This document shows, in pieces, positions 11,541 through 22,680 of a DNA stretch of 64,000 nt (within the stretch, counting starts at the first letter, position 1; each line of letters begins with the position of its first letter). The stretch comes from Argopecten irradians (lineage: Eukaryota; Mollusca; Bivalvia; Pectinida; Pectinidae): contig NC_091142.1 of NCBI RefSeq assembly GCF_041381155.1, forward strand, positions 34,459,604 to 34,523,603, given 5' to 3'. The notes under the pieces are model-generated. The model made no database searches. It was not told the DNA's origin and saw only the letters and a list, made by a program, of their open reading frames with translations. The translations under genes and the position numbers were made by a program.

Positions 11541-12537
11541 CTACTGTGAAAGCCAAAAGTGGTGTGCATCCGCATGAGAGCAGTGCACCCAGTCTCGGGA
11601 CGTGGACCCAGCTTTCATGGAGACCACCTCCTTCAGTCCTCCTTTGTAGGTTTTACAGCTTCTCCCAGTGAGTTCGACGTATTTCCCGAGGTGATCACTG
11701 TCGATAATGAACTGCTCACATGTAAGACCATGATGTTCATCGTGTCCTCTAAGCCCGAAAAGTTTACATGCGTAGAAAAAAAAACAGTACATTGTAACGA
11801 CTCTGCAGTGTCAGCTCCAAAAACGCCACTTTCCCATATTTCAATTCATCCTCGGGCATCAATGGCTGGGCTTGTTTTATGTTTGTTCCTTGTCCGTTAG
11901 AAAGAAGTTCCTTCATTCTCGCATCCAATACCTTACGGAAACTGTTGAACACGCAATTTTGAGAGTCCAAAAAATTCTTGTCAGTTATATTACTATCTCT
12001 CAAATGACGTAGAAGTCCACATACGATTAAGTATAGAGAATGTGGAGGGTAAGGGGTTCCATCTCTCTTCCTCGTTTCCATAACAAACCTTGACAGGAAA
12101 TAGTTCATCTGTTCACCAGTCATTTCAAGAAATTCCGGGATCGTTTCACCACCGACGGCATTTCCATTTTGGCGCCAACTCTCAAACACACCCCTCGCCC
12201 AAGCAGTGTTCTTTTTAGTGTTACCATTTTCCTGTTGCCCGATTAAATCGTTCATTTTTTGGGTAGATACAGCTTCTCCTAAACGTTTGTTTTCTAAATT
12301 AAGGACTTCAGTCTCCGGTAATTCTAAAGCAAATGACACTAGTCTATCTAGCTCGTCCGTATGTATTTCCGCTTGTGAAATTAAAGAAACGGGCTCACAG
12401 TATTTAGCAACACATTGCGTAAGAAACAAATCATCAATTCCGTCAAAAGCCTTCACATCATTTTCAATAACCTTGCATGCTTGCGATAGATAATTCAATG
12501 TGTCCAACTCGTCTTCTTGTAACGAAAGAAAATCCAA
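11541..12537 (-). pseudogene. DUF3504/KIAA1958-like (Crypton-type) tyrosine recombinase relic
   Basis: Reading from 12,537 leftwards, the N-terminal core-binding part is intact: NTKKNTAWARGVFESWRQNG, PPHSLYLIVCGLLRHLRD and FRKVLDARMKEL are hallmark phrases of the DUF3504/KIAA1958/ZMYM/QRICH1 group of Crypton-derived proteins. Near 11,770-11,790 the frame shifts at an A-run. A second frame continues with FYACKLFGLRGHDEH, holding the first catalytic Arg, and ELTGRSCKTYKGGLKE. The homology then ends and the frame stops at 11,541, so the later His/Arg and Tyr of the catalytic set are missing. This is a truncated, frameshifted copy and not a working recombinase. No terminal repeats of a parent element were found. 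Confidence 0.75.
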
Positions 12538-12552
12538 GTCCTTTGCAGGTGC

Positions 12553-12700
12553 CCCTAATTGAATCGGTTGATTGATTTTGGCCCCGGGAAATTCTGTAGG
12601 AAATGGTCCGACAGTCTAGACAGAACGTCACATAAGCCGCCTAATTGGATGTTGATTGATTTTGGCGGGAAATTCACCAGAAAAAATTGGTCCCCTAGAA
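12553..12700. repeat. Two-copy repeat (~87 bp)
   Basis: CCTAATTGAATCGGTTGATT at 12,553 and CCTAATTGGATGTTGATTGA at 12,639 each lead into GATTTTGGC and GGGAAATTC, so this is a short diverged tandem duplication upstream of the recombinase relic. Confidence 0.55.
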
Positions 12701-12747
12701 ATGGTGACAGTTGATTGACAACCAAGATACAAGCCATTTATTGAATG

Positions 12748-15700
12748 TTCCCTTACCCTCCACCCATAATGTGTGTCCATAAGTTTTAAGGGTACTGTTC
12801 CCAAAAAAAAAAATACTTCACCACCCTATCGTGTTTCATCGAGTTGTAAGGTTACTGCTTCCCACCCAACCTCCACCCCTATGGAGGTCCATTGTCTAAG
12901 GTATTGTTCCCACCCTCTTCATCTATGTTTTCGTAGTCTAAAGAGGTATTGTTCCCACCCTTCCCCACCATATGTGTGTCATAGATTTAAGTACTGTTAC
13001 CCACCCTCCTGGTGTTATGAGAGTCATAGTCTAATATATAGTTTCCAAACCCTCACCCTCCCTATGTGTGTCATAGTCTAAGGTATGTGTTTCCCACTCC
13101 TCCCCACCCAATGTGTGTTCATAGTCTAAGGTACTGTTCCCTACCCACCCCCCTATGTGTGGTCATAGTCTATAAGGTATTGTTTCCCACCCTCCCCACC
13201 CATCGTTTGTCATAGTCTATCCCCACCTATGTTGTCATAGGTCTAAGGTACTGTTTTCCCCACCCTCCCCACCCTATGTGTGTCATAGTCTAAGGTACTG
13301 TTTCCCACCCTATGTGTGTCATAGTCTAAGGTATTGTTTCCCACCCTCCCCACCCTATGTGTGTCATAGTTTAATGTATTGTTTCCCACCCTCCCCACCC
13401 TATGTGTGTCATAGTCTAAGGTATTGTTTCCCACCCTCCTCTACCCTATGTGTGTCCATAGTCTAAGTTATTGTTTCCCCACCCTCCCCACCCTATGTGT
13501 GACCATAGTCTAAGGTACTTGTTTCACACCCTAATGTGTGTCATAGTTTAAGGTACTGTTTCCCACCCCTCTCTCCACCCTATGTGTGTCATAGTCTAAG
13601 ATACTGTTTCCCACCCTCCCCCACCCTATGTGTGTCATAGTCTTAAGGTACTGTTTCCCAAACTCCCCACCCTATTGTTGTGTCATAGTCTAGAAGGTAC
13701 TGTTTTCCCCACCTCCCCACCCTATGTGTGTCATAGTCTAAGGTACTGTTTTTCCCACCCAGCCCCTATGTGTGTCATAGTCTAAGGTAAATTTGATTCC
13801 CACCCACTCCCACCCTATGTGTGTCATAGTCTAAGGTACTGTTTCCCACCCTCCCCACCCTATGTGTGTCATAGTCTAAGGTATTGTTTCCCACCCTCCC
13901 CACCCTATGTGTGTCATAGTCTAAGGTACTGTTTCCCACCCTCCCCACCCTATGTGTGTCATAGTCTAAGGTATTGTTTCCCACCCTCCCCACGCCTATG
14001 CGTGTCATAGTCTAAGGAACTGTTTCCCACTCTCCCCCACCCTATGTGTTGTCATAGTCTTAAGGTACTGTTTCCCAAACTTCCCCACCCTATGTGTGTC
14101 ATAGGTCAAAGGTATTGTTTCCCACCCTCCCCACCCCTATGTGTGGTCATAGTCTAACGTACTGTTTTCCTCCTCCCTTCACCTACATCAATGTGTCATA
14201 GTCTAAGGTACTGTTTCCCCGGCCTCACCCTATGTGTGTCATAGTCTTAAGATAGTTGTTTCCCACCCTCCGCACCCTAGTGTGTGTCCATAGTCTAACG
14301 TACTGTGTTCCCCCCACCTCTCCCCACCACTATGTGTGTCAATAGTCTAAGGTATTGTTTTCCCACCCTCCCCACCCTATGTGTGTCATAGTCTAAGGTA
14401 CTGTTTCCCCACTCTCCCCATCCTATGTGTGTCATTAGTCTAAGGTATTGTTTCCCATCTTCCCCACCCTATGTGTGTCATAGTTTCGTAAGGCACTGTT
14501 TCCCAAACTTCCCACCCTATGTGTGTCATAGTCTAAGGTATTGTTTTCCCACCATCCCCAACCTATTGGTTTCGTAGTCTAAGGTATTGTTTTCCCAACA
14601 CTCCCCGACACGTCTGTGTTCAAAAAAGTCTAAGGTACTGTTTTCCCAAGTTTCCCACTCCTATTGTGTGTCATAGTACTAGAGTTACTGTTTCCCCCAC
14701 CCCGCCCCACCTTATGTGTTTCATAGATTAACGTATTGTTTCCCACCCTCCACACCCTTGTGTGTCATAGTCTTAAGGTACTGTTTCCCACCCTCCCCAC
14801 CCTACTGTGTGTAATAGTCTAATGTATTGTTTCCCATCCCCCACCTACCCTATGTGTGTCATAGTTTTAAGGCACAGTTTTCCAAACTTCTCATCCTATG
14901 TGTGTCATAGTATAAGGTATTGTTTTCCACCCTTCCCGACCCTCCACCCACCCTATGTGTGTGGATAGATTTAAGGCGATGTTTCCCATGATCTTCCCAC
15001 CCTATGTGGTTTCATAAGTCTAAGACACTGTTTTCCCACCCCTCCCCACCCTATTGTGGTCCAAAGGTTTTTAAAGTACAATGTTTCCCCACCTTCCCCC
15101 CACTTATGTTATGTGTCATTAGTCTAAGGTTTACTGTTTTTCCACCCTCTCCAACCTATGCATGTCATACTCTAACGAACTGTTTCCCACCCTCCCCACC
15201 GTATGTCGTGGTCATATCCCTAAGGGTATTGTTTCCTCACCCTCCCCACCCAAAGCTGGGTCGTAGTCTTAGGTATTGGTTTCCCACCAATATGTGTGTG
15301 ATCGGTTTAAGGTACTGTTTTCTCAAACTTCCACACTTATGTGTGTCATAGTGTTTAAGGTACTGTTTCCCACCCTCCCCACCCTAAAGTGTGTCATAGT
15401 CTAAGGTATTGTTTCCATCCTTTCACCTCCACATCCTATGTGTGTCATAGTTTAGAGTTAATTGTTTCCCACCCTTCCCACCCCCTACCCTATGGTGTGT
15501 CATAGTTTAAGGTATTTTGTTTCCCAACCCTCCTCACCCTATGTGTGTCATAGTCCTAATGTATATGTTTCCCACCCTTCCACCCAACTCTCTTGTGTGT
15601 CGTAGTCTAAGGAATTGTTTCCCACAAACTCAACCCACCTATGTGTTTTGTAGTCCTAAAGACACTGTTTCCCACCCTCCCCACCCTATGTGTGTAATAG

Positions 15701-16565
15701 TTTAAAGTACTGTTTCCCACCCTCCCCAACCTATATTGTGATCATAGTATAACAAATTGTTCCCACCCTCCCCACCCTTTGCGTTTGTCCATTAGTCAAA
15801 GGTTATTGCGTTTCCCCCACTACCCCTCCCCACCCTATGTCTGTTCATATTTTTTAATGTAACTGTTTCCCACCCTCCCCACCCTATGTGAGTCATAGTT
15901 ACGTTTAAGGTTACCGTTTCCCACACTCCCCACCCTATGCAGTGTCATAGTCTAGTACTGTTTCCCTCCCTATGTGTGTCAATAGTCAAAAGGTAGCTGT
16001 TTTCCCCACCCCTCCCCACCCTATGATGTGTCAAAGTCTAAGTAATTTGTTTCCCCACCTTCCCGCAACCTATCGTGTTTCATAGTATAAGGTATTGTTC
16101 CCACACTATGTGTTTCGTAGTCTAAGGTACTGTATTCCAACCTCCCCACCCTATGTGTGTCATTGTTCAATGTACCCTGTTTCCCACACTCCCCACCCTA
16201 TGTGTGTCATAGATTAAGGTACTGTTTCCCACCCACCTCATTCCTAATGTGTGTAATAGTCTAAGGTACTGTTTCCCACCCTTTCCCACCCCCCAACACT
16301 TTGTGTGTCATAATTTAAGGCATTGTATTTCCCAAACTACTTTCCCCAACCCTATGTGTTTCGCAGTCTAACGGTACCTGATTCCCACCCTCCCCACCAT
16401 ATGTGTGTCATAGTCTAAGGTATTGTTTCCCACCTCTCCACCCTATGTGTGTCATGTCTTAAGGTATTTGTATCCACAATTATGTGTGTCATAGTCTAAG
16501 GTTATGTTTCCCTCCTGCACCCACCCTATGGTGTCATGTGTGTCATAGTCTAATTTGTAGCTTTA
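12748..16565. repeat. Large 45-bp minisatellite, ~85 copies
   Basis: The unit is CACCCTATGTGTGTCATAGT followed by CTAAGGTAYTGTTTCCCACCCTCCC. Exact 45-bp spacing is seen at 13,811, 13,856 and 13,901. Because 45 is a multiple of three, several reading frames stay open over many units; these ORFs are by-products. Many copies carry single-base insertions or deletions. The best preserved stretch is about 13,260-14,000. The array has strong strand asymmetry (C-rich top strand). Confidence 0.95.
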
Positions 16566-18612
16566 CAGGTATTGTTTTTTGAATTTCCTCAATACAAAAC
16601 CTTGCATACTCAGGAATGTCAAATCCCTATTGTGACAGTTGCACTACAACATTTAAACCAATCACTTCCTTATAACTGTTTACGCGTAGTCAAATACAGC
16701 AATCCCCAAGACATTAAAAGTCCAATGCCCATTGCTGAGATACATAACTTGATTGACATGAATACAAGCCCGTTAAAAATTGCTGTGAAACCAATACTAT
16801 TTTCGTACCCTGACACATTACTTTTGATGTGGGATAAAACAGAACTAGACACACACTCTTTCACTTTCATCAATCTTGAGATGTAAGACACACATATGGC
16901 CAAAAACAGCATACCTGTAGACTATGACACATCTATTTGGTCGGAAGGTGGGAATCATGCATTAATACATCTAAGAAAAACACCACATGTGAGAATTAAC
17001 GTTGCTGAGAAAATATTAGATTTTAAATACTGATCTGACATGAAACAGTACTCGGTTATACACAACTTAGATGTGGCCATGCATAACAGGGTGCGAAAAG
17101 CGCTGTAAAACCTTCTATGGTATTGTACCTAAACCATACTAGACTGACATTTAACTCTTGACTTATTGTAATGTAGCATATAATGGGAACCCCTTGACTC
17201 AATTCGATTAGGGTTGGGAGAAATCATTTTAGGACTTCTGACATTTGCATCTATCAGCCTTAGGGTGCGAATTTGGCGAAATTGTTACCTTGCAATGAAC
17301 AATAGGGTGGGCAAATTTTTCAACTAACAGAGTTAGGTTGGCAGTGACCAAAATCGTATGACACACTAGCAGGTTCGATATTCAACCTTATTCGTTGACT
17401 AGACAATAATGTAAAACAACAAAAATTTAACTCTGGTTAAAACGTTCAAGGATTTCTATCATTTACAAAATAAAAAAAACAAAGATAATTGGTATCAGAA
17501 TAACGTTAAAGAATGAAAACAGTCATTATACATCTATACCACATTTAGGGGTGTAAAATACTTTAGGCAAATGGGATTTTTGACCTTAGAAACTATTAAT
17601 GACCAACATGCGCATGGTGTTTGAAAGTTTGAAGCAACATGTGAGATCACTTTCTATACCTTATGCTGCCCCAACCTGGGATGGGTTTAATTATAAAAAC
17701 ACCTTGATCCCATTACGTGAGCTTACTAACAGATGTTTCATACAATATTGAGTTTGCTTGTTCCTTAATCCAATCGTGGAGTAAATAAATTTAACAAATG
17801 AATATTTTGGAACTTAAGGTGATATTTATCACTATAATGGTATTAATAACCAGCATAGGACCAAATTAAAATGTCCAAAAAGACCCACAATGTCGGTAAA
17901 TGAATATTGAGGAAAAAAAAATCTAAACTGTCACCATCATTAAGACTCATGCCAACTAGAGGACGTGCCATACCACTGTAGGTGGAGTTATAAAAAACAA
18001 ATCTTACATTTAAATTGACAATCATTGTCCAGGATTACTTTGAAACCATTCCATAATTGACAATATGATTTTTGCGTTTCATCCCCTTTGGAAACGACCT
18101 TAAATACTTGTAACACGATAGTGGGTGTTGGTGAGTACAAGTTTGAAATGTATAGTGTTTTTACCCATGTAATATGCTCGTAGGGAATTAGTTGGTAAAT
18201 AGTCAACATTAAACTATCAACACCAGCTTGGCTCAATTTAAAGGGTGGAAAAGTGAACCTTCCTCAACATATCTGTTAACACACAGTAGTGGTATTCCAG
18301 CCAGGTCAGACTTTACATTGACAGGTAACTGAATGGGAATCATTTCCTCACATTTAAGACTATGTCCACAATCTTAAGGAAGCAGATTGTTGAACAACAT
18401 CAAACTATCAATCAACATCATCCACGCTTCTTGGCCCAGGAATATGGGATAAAGATCTGGTTTACACAGAAAAACCTACACTGATGTCATAAATTATACC
18501 TGATTTGTTGTTCATGCCGGGCAATGTAATTGTGATCCATCAGCTTCCTATGGGACAACATTGGGGGATGCGGTAAATACATCAGACTAGACTGATCTCC
18601 CATCTGATACGT
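16566..18612. other. Unassigned stretch between minisatellite and LTR
   Basis: A 104-codon frame at 16,572-16,886 (+) starts directly after the minisatellite and has no motif I recognise. The rest is AT-rich with short frames only. It could be decayed retroelement sequence, but no homology was seen to the LTR element that follows. Confidence 0.4.
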
Positions 18613-20418
18613 CGTGTAATATATTCCCATGACACTTAGAAAAGAGCTCAGAAACTGTCCATAGGACAGCCTTACAAGTAACGTCTTGATCGAAACAAGA
18701 CAAATTGTCTGACATTACAATGGTAGGGTGTAAGATGAGTAAATACATGACACATCCGGGTGGGAACCCAAGTGAAACATTACTGACTAAATGGATTGTC
18801 CAATCCCCAAAATAAAACGATGTAAAGATATGTAAATACCTTAAGACACTGACATCATAGTCATGGGAAACGATATAATGTCACATGAAAGGGGGAAAGG
18901 GACGGAAAAATTAGACTTTGATGGTGTTAACAAGATCAACACATTCTGGATAATTAACATTAATACAATTAAAAAAATGAATCACAATTATTCACTTTCT
19001 GATAACACAAAGGTTTGTGAATACACATAAAGAAAATGACTGGTGGATACGGTGGTGGCAGAGCCAAATTAAATAAGGCAGCAACTGTGTAATTAGATAA
19101 GCAAACTGTGGAGATCCTTTACTGTGGATTTTTTATCTATGAGCAGCCATATTATTACGAATGGAATTTTCAAACGAAGAAGTGACCATGGAACTGTGTG
19201 ACTGTTAAAGTTAAATAGGTTCAAACTAAAATGGACGTGACCGTGAAAATAATATTACTGATTACTTCAACGATGTAGTAACCATGGAACTGATGGTGAC
19301 AGTTTACCAATAGGTTCAATGCTAAAATGACACGTCGATGCACTGTGAAATCATATTACTGGAATTATTCAACTACCATGGAACTGTGTGACTGTTTTAA
19401 ATACATTGTATGTTCGAAACTACAAATGAAGTGAACTGTGAAATATGTATGTTGAACTACAATGGACGACCAGTGAAATTTAACTTACTACCGCCAACTT
19501 TTATGATGTTTGACCATAGAACTGTGACTGTAAAAAAGACTTTATATTACATAGTGTAATTAACGGAAAATACTTGGATTGAGACATAAGGGTACAGAAA
19601 ATTGGGAACCATTAATTACAGGTTAAGTTTAATGGGGAATAGGTGTGGCAAAAGGTTTGTAAGAGTTGTAACGTTTCCGAAACTTAGGATAACTTCGCGA
19701 TAATTAAAAATATACTGCATGACGCATGCGAATGAAAAAGGTTGAAAGGAGAAATGAATGAAATGGCCACTAGTTTTTCTCAATACATGCGGGAGTAAAA
19801 CCCTTAGATTTTAAGAATTTTTAAGGAGGCGGTGACAGTTACCAATTGAAATATTAATAATACTTGAAACTTTGCGTTAAGAAATATGTGAAGAACCATT
19901 CTGAGAAATGCCTTACATATTGTTCTTGTTTGACACATAGAAAGGGGCGATTGTAACCCTATAGAGGTAGGCAGGCTGGTAGCCTTGCTTAAGCCCCAAT
20001 GATATTATTGTGATAGATAGATGATTGTAAACCTATAGAGATAGACAGGCTAGTAGCCCTGCTTAAGTCCCCATGAATATCATTAATAGATATGATATTT
20101 GAATATTCCCGCTAGGTAAACAGGAAGTGGGGTACCTGTTGAACCTTGACAGAAGTTGTCATGTTAGCCGTGTATAATTGTGGATCGCGGGGCTGAGTTA
20201 AATTATAGTGTATTTTATAAGAGTACAAGTATTAGTTATTTAATAACAACCATGTATATATTTATTAGGCTGTGTTTAATTTCATAGTGCATTATTGTGG
20301 TGTATATAGTGTTGCTTAGACCTAGTATTGATGTGTAGTATATTTAAAGGTCAGTAACACGGGATTGTTTACTCTCATGTTTGCAGCCAGAGTTAGGTTG
20401 TTGTTTTAAGGCATGGCC

Positions 20419-20643
20419 AAACTAGGTGACCGAAATATCAGTAAATTGTTACGGCACCTACTTAGTAGCGACTACGTGGGATGTTCTGGAAAGCATGACA
20501 GGACATCGCACGGTCTATGCACGTGTTAAACTAGGTGACCAATTTATTAGTTAATTGTTACCAAATAGGTATGGGTATGGTAGGGACTACGTGGAATGTT
20601 CTGGAAGGAATGACAGGACATCACGTAGTCCACACACCTGTTT
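20419..20643 (+). repeat. Two-copy 109-bp repeat in the LTR
   Basis: AAACTAGGTGACC starts at 20,419 and 20,528. Both copies contain GACTACGTGG, ATGTTCTGGAA and ATGACAGGACATC. ATGTTCTG and CAGGACAT within each copy can pair, so each unit may form a small hairpin. Position upstream of the TATA box fits an enhancer-like direct repeat; that role is inference. Confidence 0.7.
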
Positions 20644-20878
20644 AACTGCGCAGTATAGTTTGTGCAAAATGTGTGCATATTACAGGCGGTTCTGTCCAGC
20701 CTCAACCAAGTCCAGTCAGAAAATCAAAACATTTCTATTTTGTTAAGCCTGCATCAGGCGCCGGTAAGGCTGTATTCTGAATTAAAATTAGTAAATTTTG
20801 ACAGTTTATGATGAGCTGGGTAACCTTTGGGGCAAGCATTGTCCCAACGGCACGTGTACCAGTCACGTACCCAATCAT

Positions 20879-20887
20879 TATAAATAG
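20879..20887 (+). promoter_or_regulatory. TATA box of the LTR promoter
   Basis: TATAAATAG lies about 210 bp before AATAAA, the usual spacing for a U3/R boundary in an LTR. Transcription would start about 25-30 bp downstream, near the repeated GACTGAAACCAGACT motifs. Confidence 0.6.
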
Positions 20888-21091
20888 AGGGCCGCAATAG
20901 GCCCCAGTCAGACTGAAACCAGACTGGAGACTGAAACCAGACGGAGACTGAAACTAGACTGAAATTAGACGGACATCAGACGGGAATAAGACTGAGACTG
21001 GGTACTTCCGCCTCACATACACCTACGTCACCGCCTCCTCTAGGGCCACCTTTGAGAGAGAGAGAAAGTGAGAACTCTTGTCTACACTTTG

Positions 21092-21097
21092 AATAAA
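21092..21097 (+). terminator. AATAAA polyadenylation signal in the LTR
   Basis: AATAAA, followed at 21,124-21,169 by a 10-bp inverted repeat (CCTTGTCGTC / GACGACAAGG, 26-base loop) in the inferred U5. The equivalent segment is missing from the 3' LTR. Confidence 0.55.
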
Positions 21098-21190
21098 AGC
21101 CGTCAACAAGCTTCTACCCTACTCCTTGTCGTCATTTCGACCAACACAGCCATCCATAGGACGACAAGGTGGGGTAAGGGCTATGTTATT

Positions 21191-21210
21191 TGGTGCTGCA
21201 TGACCAGGAT
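21191..21210 (+). other. Candidate primer-binding site
   Basis: TGGTGCTGCATGACCAGGAT begins with TGG, as a primer site complementary to a tRNA CCA end should. It resembles a tRNA-His-type site apart from a two-base insertion. The LTR end before it does not show a clean CA, so the call is tentative. Confidence 0.3.
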
Positions 21211-21409
21211 CTTCAATATAAAGAAGAAAAGAAAGAACCTGAAGACGAAGAAACAGACGGCTAAAGGTAAGCGAACTTTCTCTACTTTGATTAGTACCTC
21301 TAGTAGCTGACCATTTTTAATGTTGTTTAGGTATTTAGTGGTATAATTTGGTTAGTTAGAAACCAGGTACTGTCAGTATACATATTTTTGGCAATATTTA
21401 AAAAAAAAT

Positions 21410-22680
21410 ATGTCTCTCAATTTAGATGTAGACATGGCCCAATTAACTGAGCGTATGGCAGGTCTAACACAGACAGAACAAAATCAAAATATGCCCCCAG
21501 ATCAGAATATTGCTCAGGACGATAGTGAGGTAGTGTTCAGAAACATGGCACAACATTTTAAGAACTTCTCTGCAGCTATGACAGCACAGGGAGTTTTCCA
21601 GGTCGTTAGGTCATTTGAGGGTGACCCCACTAAATTCAAGACCTGGATAAAAGAAATAGAAAAATACGCGAAATTAGTAGGGCTAGATGACAAGGAAACT
21701 TAAATTGCGTATAAAAACAAGTGTCAGGTTCGTAGGGGATGTTATCAAGCGATATTTAGACGATTTAGAGGGAGATCTGTCTTGGGAGGACCTAGAAAAC
21801 TCCTCAAACAAAGATTCGCTGACATAACAGATTCGCATCTAAGCTATGGCCTTAATTTACGTAAACGATACAGAAAACGGACGAAAGCGTCAGATGTGCG
21901 CTGAAACGACTACTGCAAGTAGCAGAAGGTCGCGGTATCCTCGATGCCCAGGAATGTGAAAAGGGCATTGTTCAAAGACTATTAGTTAACGCCTGTTGTG
22001 CATGGGTTGCATTTCGACTATGTTAAGATGGAAGGTTATGCGCGAGGAACCCAGACACATTAGATGAGGGCGGTACATTATAGCTATGCCGCAGTACAGA
22101 ACCTTAGGAAAATGTTCAAATATAAGACAAGACATGAAATAATGACAATGACATGGTCTTAAGGCCAATGACAGGAACTTGTTTTTGACACCTCAGGTAG
22201 CCCCTACGCGAGGGAAACCTACTTTAACTTCGACATACGAACTAAAACGAGGCGAGACTATTACAGGTGAGTTAAGAAGTAAGTACCAATGGACATTGGA
22301 CCACACCAGGACAGTCGACAGTGTTTATAAATGTAAACAAAACATTATCATAAGATAAAGACCACCGCCAAGTACAATTACAAGAACGAAAATAGTATTA
22401 GGGGAAACACAGAGACAAACACCCATTCATAGAAGCCCCCTACGAATTGGTATTCAGACAATAGCAGATTTCATAACCAAACTCCAACAATAGGTAGGTT
22501 TTAGAGTACAGGTAACAGAGTGCAAACTATGTACACCACCTCATTGTAGGCAGTTGTTAGTAACAGTCTATTAGCTCCAAATAAACAAAGATTCAACAAT
22601 TTCAGATGTTTTCTATTGTAATGGGAGGAAGGAACGGTCAAATAAGAAAGAACTGCCCCAATTTAAATAACAAAAGGTAG
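21410..22680 (+). pseudogene. gag-like region, frameshifted
   Basis: The first 97 codons (21,410-21,703) are open and include VVRSFEGDPTKFKTWIKEIE, a phrase typical of the start of the Gypsy gag capsid domain. The frame is then lost in repeated shifts. Near 22,607-22,667, in two frames, remnants of a CCHC zinc knuckle are visible (F-Y-C-N, then GQIRKNCPN with the His position read as Gln). Gag would form the particle and package RNA. No intact protein can be read. Confidence 0.6.

Larger units (their letters stand above)
18613..21189 (+). repeat. 5' LTR (U3-R-U5), long
   Basis: It begins TGTAATATATTCCC, matching TGTTAATATACCC at 30,586 in the 3' LTR. Similarity to the 3' LTR runs to about 20,310. 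Beyond that the 5' copy alone continues with a TATA box (20,879) and AATAAA (21,092), as expected for the U3-R-U5 end. Within U3, a motif ACCATGGAACTGTGTGACTG recurs every ~85-100 bp from 19,180 to 19,400. The right boundary is estimated from the candidate primer site at 21,191. Confidence 0.65.

Noticed and set aside
13243..16000. Long open frames with repeating YCFPPSPPYVCHSLR-type or GRVGNNTLDYDTHRV-type translations
   Set aside because: They arise because the 45-bp minisatellite unit is a multiple of three; both strands are open and there is no gene signal.
12773..16886. CRISPR-like array
   Set aside because: The repeats are contiguous 45-bp units without unique spacers, in a eukaryotic setting.
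16572..16886. Possible small gene of 104 codons
   Set aside because: No motif, no splice context, an equally open frame on the opposite strand (16,670-16,912), and it starts in the minisatellite edge; kept only as part of an unassigned stretch.
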